A stretch of 64,000 nucleotides of DNA from Lumbricus terrestris (GCA_949752735.1 OX457047.1:34508363-34572362), one strand, 5' to 3'; positions 9,573-22,438 are shown, counted from the stretch's first letter. Notes: generated by a model from the letters alone, not told the origin. Numbers and translations: made by a program.

Positions 9573-12436
9573 CTAGGCAGCAGACAGAAATATTCGTGTA
9601 TAGTAGGCTAGTTAATGCGATGGAATAAGAATAACTGAAAATAATAATAAATTATTAATTTTAACGAGGTATAGGCGAGAACCTGTAAGGCACATGCTTA
9701 GGATCTTAGATCCCGAGTGATTCTTTCTACCTCGGGCGCAAAAAAATAAAGGTAGCCTAATAATAATAATAACAGCCAACTGCGTGACGTCAAGAAGTCA
9801 GGCAATCTCCATTATTATCGCTGTTTACGAAAAGGTTACGCTCTCATTTAGTCGGAAATAGCAACAATGTGTTATGATGTATCTGAATATACGAGGTATG
9901 ACAATCCTGGACTAGTTTTTAAACAGTAGTTAGTAATGATGGATGCATGCCTACATATGCATCTATTTACATATGTATCTGTGTATGTGCACATATTTGT
10001 TTGCAATGCATGTATGTATAATTATGATCTATGCGTGAAGCAGTTGATTTACCTGGTCCCATAGCGAAAAAGATTCCATGCATATCTTGTATTTCGTTGT
10101 CGTATCCATGGAAACCAGCGGATATCGATGTAATGTTAGGCTGAAGCGACAACAAAAATCATTAGAAAACAAATGTGACTCTAAATAAATTAGGATGAGA
10201 GCGCAACTGGAAATCTCAATCGGTAGGAATTGCTACAGATGAGAATAATCTACAAGGCCATGGTATTATTGCCATGCACATCAGATATTTTCAAGGAGGG
10301 CATAATCAAATTTCAGTTGTATTGCATTGTATTGCCTTGTATTATATTGTATTATATTGTATTGTATTATATTGTAATATATTGTATTGTATTATATTTA
10401 TTGTATTGTATTGTATTGCATTGTATTGTATTGTATTATATTGTATTATATTATATTGTATTGCATTGTATTGTATTGTATGGTTTTGTATACGGGTACG
10501 GAGGGTGACAAGGAATCAAACCTCATATTGAATGGCGTATCCTTTGTCTGCAACTAGCAACAAAGGAGGAGTTCTTTGATGACGTTTCAGGAAGTATCGT
10601 TCTGGAATGTCCTTCTTTAGGTAGACTGTCACATTCGGGTGAAGATCTTTCAAGAGATCGTATAACTACATAGAAAACACAAGAATGCTCAAAAAATGTG
10701 CTGCGAAGCGTGGATGAATTCAGGCGAAGTTGAGAATAGAATCTGCCTCTAAGTACTGATGTTTCATTATCAGTGCTCGAAACCAAGTCGGTGAACTTGG
10801 TTTTCGAGTGGCGCTTTGGAAGTTTGGAGTTTACGATTACGATTCGTCTTGCACGAAGGCTTTAAATATCAGTTATAGCTTGCCTGTCTGTATTTGCACA
10901 CAAATACCAGCGTCACACTATGGGCCTGATATATACATGTATAGTGTATACTGTATATGCCCTAGTTGCATTTAATAGGCCTATCACTGGTTTAGACGTT
11001 GAAATTATTCAGTAGATGTTTTAAAGCACCATGGTCGGAGTAGAGACGCCACATTAATGCATGTAACATTTGCTGGGAGTCGAGAAGCCTGAGCGTAAAT
11101 CGTTCCGAGTTTAAGTTTCTTTTTGAGTACGACCAGCCGCTCTGATCCGATGTTATCTGATCCCACACGAGTTGACTTTATCTTAACTATAATAGAGACT
11201 ATCTACATGTAGTTTTACCGACTGTCAGATAGAAATGCGAATTAAATGCCCGGCATTTGCTGTGGTAGGTTCCTCCACATGGAACTGCCACTGCCTCTCC
11301 CTTTTCCACCGGCTAAGCTCATGTCTTGGTTGCATCCGCATCATCTCGTCCTCTCTCAGGACGTTTATTTTCCCCGGGGCTTCTGCTCTGAAAGCGACTC
11401 TGAATAGTCTATGCTGCGAGAGGCGCTATATAAATGTTTAGATGCGATACAGTATTTTCTAGTCTGACCCGGTGTCTATATAGTACAGGGTGCGCCAAAA
11501 AAGACCCCTAGGTTTTTTGCCAATATCTTGGCCAAAAGTAGGAATTTTGAAATGAAATTTTACAGTCTTAAAGACAATTCATATTTACACATGATTGCCA
11601 GATTTCATCAAAATATTTCAAACAGAACAAAAGTTATACCACTTTTAGGGAGGCCAACCACCGTTTTTTGACGATTCAAAAACGTAACGCAACAAAAAGC
11701 AGCAAAAACACGATTTTATTTTGATGAAATCTGGCCATCATGTGTAAATATGAATAACTATAAGACTGTAAAATTTCATTTCGAAATTCTTACTTTTGGC
11801 CAAGATATTGGCAAAAACCTAGGGGTCTTTTTCTAGGTGCACCCTGTATAATAACATAGTCTACCTATAGTCTTGTCTTGCTTTGTCTGTTTTTAACTAA
11901 TTGTGCAGACGACTACATTTTTCAGATTCTGAAAATGACATCAAACAATATTTCATTATCATGTAGTCTACAGTTTCACACTTTACAACACCACAAAGAG
12001 GATAAGTTTTATTATGGAGAAATAAAAACACCCGTGAACGCAGTCATACTCACTTCAGTGTCGTTGTCTTTGGGATAAATCTGCAGAACTGGTCCTGTCT
12101 TCGACCCAATAACCACATCATCGGGCGATAGAAGAGATGTATTGAGGCGATATATTCCAGAGACAGGGTCGATCACTTGTGTCATTCCGTGATCGGCAAA
12201 AATCATAACGTTAACGACGTCACTCAATTTCTTTCCACTCTTAGATGATGGCGTCGTTTCGAGAAGGTCTAAGACTCGAACCAGTTCAGCGTCAAACCGA
12301 CGAATGACGTCCGATAGGACTACATTTTCTGCGCTGGGACCAAATTCGTGACCCCAATGGTCCACTTGCTCAAAAAAGACACCTGCAGACATTGTGAACA
12401 GATTTTTCACTCTTCAAGGGCGAGAGTGCACTTAAG

Positions 12437-12510
<74 letters not shown>

Positions 12511-15500
12511 CACTAAATGACGAGAGTGCACTTAAGGATGACATTGCACTTATGCACGAGACTGCACTAAAGAATAAGAGTGCACTAAAGAACGAGAGTG
12601 TACTAAAGGACTGGAGTGCACTAAAAGACGATAGTGCACTTAAGAACTAGAGTGCATTTAAGGACGAGATTGCACTAAAGAACGAGAGTGCATTAAAGGA
12701 CGAGAATGCACTAAAGGACTACAGTGCACATAAGGACGAGGTTGTACTAAAGAACGAGAGTGCTCTAAAGGACTAGAGTGCACATAAGGACGAGGATGCA
12801 CTAAAGAATGAGAGTGCACTAAAGAACGCTAGTGCACTAAAGGCCACCGTGTGGAAAACTAATGCGCCTCGACTTTAACAAGGTTATTATGAATTTATTT
12901 AGCGCCACTAATCTAATGACCGAGCATTAATGAATGGCGCTGAGCAGACTGCGAGTGAAGGAGCTGCTCAACGTCTCCACAAACAGTAACTCATTCCGAA
13001 AAAATGAACCCCTACCCTCCTCGTTACAAGACGAGTGCACTAATGCACTATAGCAAATCGGCAACTGCTTGAGTTCCACAGAGTAAGGGGCGGTCATGGG
13101 TCTTTCATATAGTGTTACCTTAGGCTTCTCACATCCCTTTCCAACCGTGTTCCATTTTGACCTATAGATCTATGCATGCACTGATAGGCCTAGTTGATTT
13201 ATTTATTCGCTAATAAACATTTTTGGGTCTAATGATCGACGCAGAGAAAATCAACCCAATGATGATTGAAAGACAATAAGCATCAACAATGCAAGGATAA
13301 TTGAGTCGTTGAGAAAATTAAAGAGTTCGTTTGCCGCTATAGGTGATCTAACACAGATGGCAACAACGATAAAAAAAAATATACAAACGGGAATTGGACA
13401 GACTTCACAAGCATTTTGAATGATGATCAAAGAAAAGCAAGATATAGAAATAATTATATGTGACGATGATACAACCGATTTTCCTATGCTGACCAGAATG
13501 CTAGAGAATGCGAAAACAGGATGAGAGAAGATTTTTACTGCAGAAATGAATTGATGGCAGAAATTGCAAGACCACAGGAAACAGGAAACGATGATATTAG
13601 ATAGCATTACGTATCGAAGCAAATGTGTTAGGCAAGTCCTTCAACGACTGTTTGAACAAGACTTAGAGAGAATGCCAATTGACCGAATTCCTCTTGATTG
13701 CCTACTTGCAAAAATACGAAGGAAAACGAAAATTTACAATATGGCAGTAAGTTAGGACAGCATACGGTTGCGGTGGGTTCGAGTAAATTAGCCATCTCAT
13801 AATTGTCATTTTTTAGTGTCCTTAATAGGTAGGGGCCCCGAGCTCCATTGTCCACGGGCCCCAGGCTAGGATGTTACACCACTGCATGCACTGCGTGGTT
13901 GGACTAGAATTCACGCGCAAATAATATTGTTTATTCGTAAACAAGACATTCTGATGTCACGTGATGTGCAACTTTGAAGCTATATGCGCAGGACTCTAAG
14001 ATTATATTGATGTATAAGCTTAGCGTACGCGTCAGATGGGTTGCTATGTGATAAGAAGATCACAATCGGGCTACTATAGAGGCATCATAGAGGCAATTAA
14101 AAATTTTAAATCAGAAAAAATATATAATTAAATACATTTATGTTGCCTACACAAATGGCCTGAAGTTGACAAAGCGATGCCAGGTGTAAGTGCAAAAAAT
14201 AACGCATTTTGCATGAACGTTGAAACAACGCGTGCAGCTGCCTTCCAGGCGCCTCTGAAATGTCATTAAGTTTTAGAACATCAATCACTTAAGAAAAGTG
14301 ACAAAAATACTTGACTGAATGAGCAGTACAGGCATGTAGGCCTACACTCATCCAGGGATTTTTTTGCAGGGTCATATTCAGGGCTGTTAACAATACTGGG
14401 AAAAAGTATTGGCAATACCAATACCAATACTTACTAATAAAAGTATTGGCAATACCAATACCAATACTATTTCTTAAAAGTATTGCAATACCGATACCAA
14501 TACTTTTACCAATACTTTTCGATAAGTTTTAACGTTTAATGACTAAAAAAGCACATGCCATTGCCCGTTAAACAGTGTTAAGCAGTACAAGCAGTGTAAC
14601 TACTAATCTATATACATGCTTTCCATAAGTCTACCACTTAGCCATGCTAAATAAAGGACACGTTTCCGGTCATTCGACTATTTATAGATCTCGATTTCCG
14701 TCCATTCCGGTCAAAGATCACAGATCGGTGAGATCGCACCAAAGAGTCACTTATTCAAGCGGATGAGAAACCATATAAATTATTGTCAAAAAAGTATTGG
14801 TATCGAGTATCGCTGACAGGCTAAAAAAAAGTATCGGCGATACGCATGCGATACCAACAAAATTAAACTATCGCGATACTCGCCGCGATACTGAAAAAAG
14901 TATCGGCGATACCAAGTATTGCGATACTTTATCGCGATATTAACAGCCCTGGTCATATTCAAACGGTAGAGGTAAAAAAAAAACCCGGGTCAAAAGTCGT
15001 ATTAGCGCAGTATTTAATTTGGAAATCTCCCAGAGGAAAGCTAACCCCCAAAAAATTACATTCCCCAGAAATTTTCACAGCTGATTTTTACATCTTTATT
15101 GCATTGGACGAACTGTTGCGGAGTAGAGAGTACAAAGAGAGCAAACAGCTTCATTCATTCAAGAACTTACCCGCAACATCCGCTGAATCATTTCTTAGGA
15201 CCTCGATGGCTAAATCGAAAGCCGCAGTAAGGTTTTCAAAGGACGGGTTTGGAGCTGAAAGGTACGGTTGACAGAAAGTCGGACGAACTCCTCGAATCTC
15301 TACTTCACAACCGCCCCAGTACCAGAAGTAACTACGCTTTCCCTTCAAACGAATTTCAATATAGCCTATGCAACACATTTTGTAATGTAATGCAATTAGT
15401 AATTTCTATAGCGCCTATAATACACGGTGTCCGGATGAAAAGTATACCCCAGCAAAACGCGTCATAACTCGGTGAAAACTTTAAGTAATTGACTGAGATG

Positions 15501-16380
15501 AAGTGAAGTTCATGGTCAGCTACATGATGCATCTGCAGGTGGTCAAAATTTCCTCCCTGTTCACGGACACTCGACCGTAGATGTAGGCCTAGACGCCAAT
15601 CTTTGATGGTCTGGTCGATGATCACGTGGTCAAACAGCTGCCACTATGCAAACAGACGCGCCCTACCTACATGTATAGGTATTCGATGTCATCAATACGG
15701 GAACGAGAAACGCGCTCCTCCAGTACACTCCGGATTGAGGTCTGGACTGTTGGGCGACCACAACTGCGGGATATATGAAGCCCGGTGACTCCCGAAGTAG
15801 CTACTACACTACTACTTCTACGGTCGTGTGTTCGTGAACAAGGAGGACATTTTGAACAACAGCTGTAGCTGAACTCACTTCCTTTCAGCTTTTGTATTTT
15901 GGAAATTTCAATTTTTCGGCGCTGCATTTTAAACACTCATAAACTGGACAGAAGTACTTCTTCTACAACTGCACAAGTCTATTTAGAACTGCATATTTAT
16001 GTGTAGAACTGCATGCTAAAAAAGCCCAGCTTCCATTCAATTTAATATAATGAGGAACAACACTAAGCTTATCAAGCATTGTCAATAACGAGCTATTTAC
16101 GGAGTACAACACAATGTCATTATTGCCGACACACATATAATAGGCCTACTAAGAATCTTTTAAGAGATTCGTGGTCAACCATCTACTGGGTGGTATGATA
16201 AAAGGCGTGGCTGGTCGTACTGACCTGTTTCTCGGCGGTCACCCATAGAGGCTCTCCGTCATCCCACCAGAGTGGTAGGTACTGATCTTCGTTTTCTCCA
16301 AAGAGGAAATACTTGCCAGACGGAGGGTCGTACATGTAGTTATGGATGATGCCGTGCGATTCTGCATGAAGACCTATCAT

Positions 16381-16418
<38 letters not shown>

Positions 16419-17829
16419 CCAAAGCAATAGTCATGCCATTTTAATCGTGTAAACCCAGAAGTCTATTAATTTTATCGTTGTGACTTGTGACTAAGCAAGT
16501 AAGGAATGTTTTACATGCATTGGCCAACGTATCCACTTGAGGATACCGAGGATGGGATGGATCGCTAATATCATCACGTGGATGGAACTACCATTCGAGC
16601 AGATACTGAAGGAGACGGAGGTCAGGAAAAAGTGGCGAAGGCGTGTCCATGAAGCGACCAACCCTCGAATCGAGGAAGGAAATCGATGATGACCCCCTTG
16701 AGCCCATGCCAAACTAGACCAAAGAGATTACACTAATTTGTGGTTGGAAGATTCGATTGCATGGACACGATTGACCAATCTAACTCTCGGGATGCAACAA
16801 AGAAGATAAAATTGCTAGCAGACCCATACTTACATGTACTTCTCTGGATAACCGCAATGGACTGCTTCAGTTCTTTTATCCTAACCGACTTTTAAAAGCG
16901 CTTTCAAGGTGGATGTCTAACAGATTTAAACTAAATTGTTCTCTATAAGAGATGCAAATGAGATGTGGTCACCTAATAAATGTTGACAGATGGCTGTCTG
17001 TCAGCTGTAATCATGCAGGTCAAATGGTTGTCTAACAGAATCTGATGTTAATTAATTAGTTGTCTATCCGATTGAAACTATTCAGTTGTGTCTTCAAGTT
17101 TGGTTCTATTCAAGATGAGACTTGGCAAGATATTATATCAGAGTATTGACAAGCTCGAGCACAGACAGTGCTCCTCCAAAGTACCGGGTAGGCCTACTTA
17201 CGTTACAAAGCACTAACACATCTTAATTAAATCTGCAGGTCTTTATTAAGGGACTTTAATGCGGTTCCTACAGACAATACGCTGTAGATCCGGTCATATA
17301 TTATAGGAGCTTGACTGATAGCTAGAAGCCCGTCTATTTCAAGTACCGTAGCGTGACGCAAACAAATTCTGTCGCTAAATGGGAGCTCTAAAACTAAATT
17401 AATATTTATTGCAGAATGGAAGCCTTGATAGTTTAAAATAAAAATCGATTGAAAGGTTTAACGAAATGTTTATGAACTCTTACCAAATATTAGACACGAG
17501 TTAATATTTAAATTGTGTGAGCAAAAAAAATAGACTGCAAATTTATTGGTTTTAAAAATGAATTTGCATGTACCTGTCATAAGCGAATAGTAGTTTACGT
17601 ATGAAAGCGACGGGAAGTCCGGTTTCAAACTTTTGGCATGAACCCCATTCAATTGAAGCCTTCGAAATCCAGGAAGAGGATTCTCCTTGAAGAAGGTCTC
17701 CAGATAATCCCAGCGGAAGCCATCCAACAGGATCAACAGGAGTTTGTTTCCATCTGAAGCAGTCACCTGTTGTAGACAAGTAGACTTCATCAGCCAAGAG
17801 ACAGTCAAGAACAGAACTTGGAAATTCAT
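9319..17829 (-). CDS. ENPP6: ENPP6-like choline-specific glycerophosphodiesterase, copy 1 (7 exons, 463 aa)
   Basis: This is a member of the ectonucleotide pyrophosphatase/phosphodiesterase family, closest in my reading to ENPP6. Vertebrate ENPP6 is a GPI-anchored surface enzyme that releases phosphocholine from glycerophosphocholine and lysophosphatidylcholine. Coding exons (minus strand): 17574-17829, 16225-16373, 15171-15342, 12054-12382, 10522-10665, 10053-10140, 9319-9572. All introns are GT-AG and all phases join without a stop. A signal peptide spans about residues 1-24. Metal ligands expected for the family are present: D36 (LLDGF), D200 and H204 (VDHWGHEFGP), D256 and H257 (DHG), H361 (HGYDNE). 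The nucleophile is Ser76 (SLSYVN), a serine as in ENPP6 rather than the threonine of other ENPPs. PLWW..GEPLWVT and [14 protein letters not shown] are also ENPP6-like. A hydrophobic C-terminus suggests a GPI signal. The start is the ATG at 17829 in a GCC context, just before the signal peptide. Choline specificity is inferred. Confidence 0.93.
10053..10140 (-). CDS. ENPP6: ENPP6-like copy 1, exon 6
   Basis: 88 bases, residues 351-380 (part), with the metal ligand H361 in [21 protein letters not shown]. Acceptor TTCAG, donor GTAAAT, phase 1. Confidence 0.92.
10316..10490. repeat. (TATTG)n/(TATTA)n microsatellite in intron 5
   Basis: Degenerate pentanucleotide array of about 175 bases just inside intron 5 of copy 1. 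The homologous, shorter array is at 31605-31705. Confidence 0.85.
10522..10665 (-). CDS. ENPP6: ENPP6-like copy 1, exon 5
   Basis: 144 bases, residues 303-350, with [12 protein letters not shown] and [12 protein letters not shown]. Acceptor ATGTAG, donor GTTTGA (weak), phase 0. A TATTG-type microsatellite begins about 30 bases into the following intron. Confidence 0.88.
11235..11441 (+). pseudogene. Non-LTR retrotransposon 3' terminal relic, unit 1
   Basis: The plus-strand frame contains [13 protein letters not shown], the AFxVxGPxxWN motif found after the RT domain in CR1-like ORF2 proteins, followed by a serine/leucine-rich tail and GCGCTATATAAAT. It is also present at 32455-32650 and so predates the duplication. 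It lies in intron 4. Confidence 0.6.
11486..11846. mobile_element. Long-TIR fold-back MITE (Tc1/mariner type), TSD TA
   Basis: The ends are CAGGGTGCGCC and the complement of CAGGGTGCACC, with TA on each side (11484-11485, 11847-11848). The arms are inverted repeats of about 130 bp, so nearly the whole element folds back. It lies in intron 4 of copy 1 and is absent from copy 2. No coding capacity. Confidence 0.9.
12054..12382 (-). CDS. ENPP6: ENPP6-like copy 1, exon 4
   Basis: 329 bases, residues 193-302, carrying the metal ligands D200, H204, D256 and H257. Acceptor CTGCAG, donor GTGAGT, phase 0. Confidence 0.93.
12408..12850. repeat. 18-bp minisatellite, unit 1
   Basis: Degenerate repeats of GAGTGCACTAAAGAACGA run from about 26 bases outside the exon-4 acceptor for about 440 bases. 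The period of 18 is a multiple of three, so spurious open frames appear (SALKNE-type). Homologous array at 33858-34200. Confidence 0.85.
12439..12507. repeat. (AT)n array in intron 3, copy 1 only
   Basis: About 35 AT units. Copy 2 has only ACTATGTACATAGTGCAC at the aligned site, so this is a copy-specific expansion. Confidence 0.9.
14379..14951. mobile_element. Non-autonomous hAT element, TSD GTCATATT
   Basis: The termini CAGGGCTGTTAAC and TTAACAGCCCTG are flanked by exact GTCATATT at 14371-14378 and 14952-14959. Unit 2 has an uninterrupted GCCATAGT near 37129. The interior is built of iterated AATACC and GGTATT motifs. It lies in intron 3. Confidence 0.93.
15171..15342 (-). CDS. ENPP6: ENPP6-like copy 1, exon 3
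   Basis: 172 bases, residues 136-193 (part), with [20 protein letters not shown]. The donor is GTAAGT, phase 1. Confidence 0.92.
15423..15960. mobile_element. Right-truncated Tc1/mariner MITE, unit 1
   Basis: It begins TA|CACGGTGTCCGGATGAAAAG and resembles the intact element at 43961-44741, including the transposase C-terminal relic. The right terminus is missing and is followed by GAACTGCA-type hAT remnant sequence. Shared with 37596-38140, so older than the duplication. Confidence 0.75.
16225..16373 (-). CDS. ENPP6: ENPP6-like copy 1, exon 2
   Basis: 149 bases, residues 86-135, with [15 protein letters not shown] and [13 protein letters not shown]. The acceptor lies directly beside a (GATT)n run. 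The donor is GTCAGT, phase 0. Confidence 0.92.
16381..16420. repeat. (AATC)n at the exon 2 acceptor, copy 1
   Basis: About ten AATC units sit 8 bases upstream of the exon-2 3' splice site, where the pyrimidine tract would be. Copy 2 has about six. Confidence 0.85.
16541..16703 (+). pseudogene. Non-LTR 3' end fragment, copy 1 only
   Basis: The plus-strand frame has KKWRRRVHEATNPRIEEG, the C-terminal signature of a non-LTR ORF2 family, then GATGATGAC as a short tail. CTTGA flanks both sides. The aligned copy-2 site (about 39455) lacks it. It lies in intron 1. Confidence 0.75.
17574..17829 (-). CDS. ENPP6: ENPP6-like copy 1, coding exon 1
   Basis: Residues 1-86 (part): signal peptide, metal ligand D36, nucleophile S76. 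The donor is GTACAT, phase 1. Confidence 0.92.
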
Positions 17830-18349
17830 GGCTGGTCGCTGGATCAATCAGACCTTAAGCAGCGTTGATGCTGTGGCTTTTGTTGCTCGAGGCGGATGAC
17901 AATCTGAAGAAGATGCATCAGCGAATCGCAGATTGAATTCGTCGATTTGAAAGTTTGCATGCAGACATAGGCCTACAATTGACCTATTTGCATGCGATCA
18001 TTGCTAGTACAGCCTACTTACATAATTATAATCAGTTGCGGGCGAGAAATCAAAATCAATATGTTGCTTAGAACACATCTGCGTGCCTCTTGCCTCTTCG
18101 TCAGAACAGTTAGATATCCATACAGTATTCAGGTGCTTGAAGGCTAAGGGAAGCAGTGAGTTTTGATTTTTGAACGACTTTTGAGGGAAGGAGGCGAATC
18201 TGAGCTATACGAAGAGAGAGCGCGAGAGAGAGCGAGAAGCATTCGACACTGTCTTGTTGGTAACCAAGAGTGCAATAGAACAGTGTTCGGCGTCGTTTTT
18301 CAGCTCAAAATAAGACATGCAGACGACTTGACGATCGCCGGTGTCGCGT

Positions 18350-18535
18350 GACAGTCTCCCCCTAAACGTCAGTCTCCCCCGGATACTTTATTTCGAGACA
18401 GATTCTCCACCGGCGGATCTGTTCCAGAATAAATTCGCCCCCGGAGAGTATATTCCGAAATAGAGTCTTCGGGGGAGAGAATATTTCCGCCGTCCACGAA
18501 ATAAAGTCTCCCCGTTCAGCGTGAAATGGGTTACA
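18350..18535. repeat. CAGTCTCCCCC/GGAGACTTTATTT repeat upstream of copy 1
   Basis: Iterated CTCCCCCGGA and ACTTTATTTCG motifs in both orientations. Related sequence lies at 18868-18925. It is also at 41090-41260 and 41370-41430. Possibly an old fold-back element; the ends are not resolved. Confidence 0.4.
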
Positions 18536-18562
18536 GTTGCATCAACTTTAGAGAGGAGCAGG

Positions 18563-18771
18563 CATAGGCGTACCAGGCGGGGGTCCAGAGGGAAAAATTT
18601 TTCCCAAATTTCGGGCAAAACTGGTTTTCGGGCAAGCAGACCCGGGAAATGACTAAAAGAGTCATCAACTTTTTTCTGGGATAAAGTTTTATTTCCACGA
18701 GATTTCAGGATTTTTCGGGCAGAAGTTAAATCTTTGCTCCCCCTACTGCTGAAATCTCCCGTACGCCTATG
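18563..18771. mobile_element. Non-autonomous hAT element, TSD GGAGCAGG
   Basis: The termini CATAGGCGTAC and GTACGCCTATG are flanked by GGAGCAGG at 18555-18562 and 18772-18779. The aligned copy-2 site (about 41294) has no element and also lacks the adjacent 14 bases. An AATGACTAAAAGAGTCAT hairpin lies inside. Confidence 0.88.
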
Positions 18772-19240
18772 GGAGCAGGCCAAACGGTTAGTTTACGTTG
18801 CCAGATTGCATAGCAAGAAAATATAAATACTTTTACATCAGAAAAGTTTTTCCAATACAGAGTTTCAGCCAGGGGAGACTCTGTTTCGGGAGGGGGGAAT
18901 TTGTACCGGGGATACTTTATTTCCGCAACGAGGACGAATGTACGAAGCTGGTAGTGACTGGAGGTATAGGTATACGAGAAGCCTGTGTACAGCTCATGGT
19001 ATTAGAATTATGAGTTTCTTCATAGTTGAACGCGCATCACCACGCGAGCTAAGGTGTTTTCGATGCGTTGCAGCCTTTTGAGCTTGACGAACCCACAAAG
19101 TCGCAATGAGCATAATTAATCAAGACGAGTGGAAAAAAGAGAAGGCTCTGCATGGTTTGAGTCACAATTTTTATCATATTGCTCAGAGACGACCTGATGT
19201 GATATATTGCTCTGGTGTGATCATCATGGTGCGAGTATAA

Positions 19241-22200
19241 GGGCAGTGGCTTGAGACCTACATGTATATACAGCTAATGCTGTGTACCTTAACTCCGCCA
19301 TGACCTGCTCGCAGACCTACTTTGGCAGTGCCAGTCCCAAGCCTGGAGAGAAGAGGAGGGTGACACTGGATGGATCCAGATTTGACTAGGGCTTGTGACA
19401 ACAGTGGCCGTTGCCCTCGAAAAAATTTGCTTGGCTTAATACAGCAAGTATCTTATTCTGAGAGCGACATTAATCACCCTTTTAAAGACACACTATCGTT
19501 AAAGGGCAACAACCCTATAGACTCCAGCATACTAATATTAGAAAAGAGTGTGCTCAACCAACTGCAACGATGCGTAGTAACACGATTTACACATATGTTT
19601 GTTATGTTATGTACTGTCCGAATGTAGGCTTAGGTTACTATCTGAGGTCAACGAATGTGTTTTATCAGTAGGACTATTAGCTAAGCCTATATGAAAATGG
19701 CAGAGCAGTGCCTGCAATGTTGACGCTTGTAAATGAGGAGAGAGAACGTAGGTCTTGGCGTGAACAGAACAAAACCGCCTTGTCGGGATTCTTGGTAAAA
19801 CCGTTGAAACTGAACACTATGCATACGTAGATCAGGGGCGGATGCCTACTCCACAAATTTTAGTTAGCCGGGTTTATTACTGCGATAGATAGACACACGG
19901 ATAGACAGACAGACAGACAGGCAGACAAACAGACAGACAGGCAGGCAGACGGACAGACAGACAGACGGATGGATGCATGTATGCATGCATTTGTCTAGCG
20001 AGATAAGAGGTCTCCTACAAACTAGGATTGAAAAGCGAACGAATGTTTTAGCCTAGAAAGGTAAAAATCAATCGACAACAATTAAGTCCCTTCAATACGA
20101 TGCGTTGTAACCCTAAGAATCGACGTTCTCGTCTATATAGGCCATCTATGAATTTGAAAAGTAAACGTTTCAAACTCTATCACGGATCGACATTTATATT
20201 TGCCAGCGTATCCTTCAATGGAGCAATAGAAATTTGTTTACAGTGGCAGACCATTCTGAATCTATCGAAGGCAACATGCTATAGGCTACCGTCTTAAAAT
20301 TTATTGAAGTCTGCCGGATTTTCAACTCTTCGAGGCGAAAGGTTTGGGTTATTCAGAGTTTGGAGAATAAAAGTTAGTCAAGTTTCAAAATTTTATATTC
20401 GCAGGATCCATATCAAAATATATTTTAAAAATGAGGAGGTCTATAGGCTAGATCTATCTTCGTTGCAAATAGGAAAGAGATTTTGACATTGTACTTACGG
20501 AATGGAATTACGATTTATAGTTTTTCATATCGTTGCAGCTGCACTAGCTAGTGAAACGTGAGACTTTAAACCAATATGCTGCTCAAGCTAATTTCCTTGC
20601 TCTCAGTGCTATAGCCTAAATCTCGAGTTTAAACTTTAAACACCACTGAACCAAATTTACAGTACGAATGAAACAAGTAGACCTATAGGCTACAAGTGGG
20701 TTTTATTAAAGTTTAAAGAAAGTCTGTTTGCTACATAACATGCATAAAGTTATTATTTTCTCTTGCCCTCAGCACAATGAATTATAAGATGTATACGCTT
20801 AAGCCTGTGTAGCCTACTGCATTACGGTTCTCGGATGGCCAAGCTGGCTGACCTAACTGTTGGTCCATTATGTGGCTCATATGAAACTGTCATTATTTCA
20901 GTGGAATTGTATCACCTGTTGGGCTATATTTTGGTTGTCGAATATAACGATGAACACTAAACGACGAGCCTATTAATTAAGCGATTTGGTTCTAGGCTAC
21001 TTCTGTATCTTGAAAATATGAGCATACCTTCCAGATTGCCTCTGAAATAAGACAAATTAAAACAAACTTTCCCGAAAAACTTTTACAAAATGTTTGCATT
21101 AGAAGCAATGAAAAGCCACGCTCGATTTACAACACCGCTTCAATCGTGATCACGTGGACTGCATGAATATTCTAAGCGTCACACAGGTTGACCTAACAAG
21201 TTGACTTCCACGAACTCGTAAGCAACTCGAAAACAACATTGAATAGCAGAGGTACGTACAGTGTAGTCACTGACTCTATGTTCTCCGTGTCCTCGCTGCT
21301 CATAAGTCATTAGCAGGCTCATCTTTGTGACGTTGTCCTTGCTACTATTCTTAGCTGGACTGTGCATGGAGGTTTGTACGTGAGGAGGCGTGGGTCAAGG
21401 TATTTATTATATTGAGGCGTCCTTGGTCGGAACTTCGGAAGGGGTGGACGCGCCAACAGGCACTGTTGCAAAGAGTGTCTGTTGGCGAGTCCTCCCCTTC
21501 GAACACAGCCGATAGGCCTATCTCTTCTTCGGGACTGTTTGCGCAGATCCGAGTCACACTCTACAGTCTACATCAACCAATGAATTTTGTTTAGTCAAAA
21601 CTTCTTCAGGCTGGCAGAACGCAAACGGTTACATATAACTAATCTTTACAAAGGTCTCATGTGTTACATGATATACCAGGCCTATTGGCCCAGTTAGCTA
21701 CATCGGTATGATCGCTGGCCGCGCGTCTGTACACGACTCTGAAAGAGAGCTTGCCGGGCCGCGGTTCGCTTTCCGAAGATGACTGTTTCAGAGATTCAAA
21801 ATCTCGGACTAACACGGTCCATGCATGGGGATCTAAATGGCGTGGCGTCCATTCAAACGTGCGAGCGGTGGTGAAGGATCTCACCCGATCAAGTTCATTG
21901 AAAAATGAACAGGGTCAAGGCCATAGACGGCCGCTATACAAAATCCGATTAGGCCTACATTTACCAGTGCCTCATTTTAAAGCTGTATACATACATATAG
22001 CAGGCTTTGCTCGCTACATCCAAGAAAACTTTAACATAGCCTAATTCTCCGAATTTTAGAAGGTATGTCACGCAAAACACTTATTATTAGTATTGTTTAG
22101 GCCTACTCGTGACAATAATATTAGGCTACAGGCCTACTTCAGAATGTGGGTTATGTCCATAATATGTTGTTTGCGTAGTGCTGTCCAACCTGCGACTCGG

Positions 22201-22264
22201 AGAGTGATTTTAAGTTGCCCTCTGTGCTCGTGAAAGCATTCCTATTATTTTGTGTTCAGATACC
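19241..22264. other. Spacer between the duplication units, no gene recognised
   Basis: A GACAGACAGG simple repeat lies at about 19885-19970. At 19848 there is an isolated CAGGGGCGGATGCC resembling a hAT left end. The rest has no homology I can see, and the open frames are all under 100 codons. Confidence 0.5.
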
Positions 22265-22272
22265 GTGAAGAA

Positions 22273-22438
22273 CAGTGGTGTAGTGGGGCGGGGACGCGGG
22301 GGGACGCCGTCCCCCACTTTTTGCAAAATTCTTGCAAGATTGCACTTTTTGCTACAGTTTCTACATTCAATTTCCAGGCGTCCCCCCACTTCAATTTCCA
22401 GGCGTCCCCCCTCTTCATTTTTTAGGACTACACCACTG
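22273..22438. mobile_element. Non-autonomous hAT element, TSD GTGAAGAA
   Basis: The termini CAGTGGTGTAG and CTACACCACTG are exact inverted repeats. GTGAAGAA lies at 22265-22272 and 22439-22446. The interior is rich in GGACGCC and GTCCCCCC. Confidence 0.9.

Larger units (their letters stand above)
3609..19240. repeat. Segmental tandem duplication, unit 1
   Basis: The sequence from AATATACTCCTGACTAC (3609) to about GCTCTGGTGTGATCATCATGG (19230) is repeated in the same order and orientation at 24088-41745. The unit carries the whole ENPP6-like gene with its flanks and old transposon relics. Unit 1 alone holds the insertions at 5923-6356, 6541-7531, 11486-11846, 14379-14951, 16541-16703 and 18563-18771. 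At each of these sites unit 2 has an empty or near-empty site. Confidence 0.9.

Noticed and set aside
17829..17847. Start six codons upstream of the ENPP6-like ATG
   Set aside because: The upstream codon is TTG, not ATG. The ATG at 17829 has a good context and directly precedes the signal peptide.
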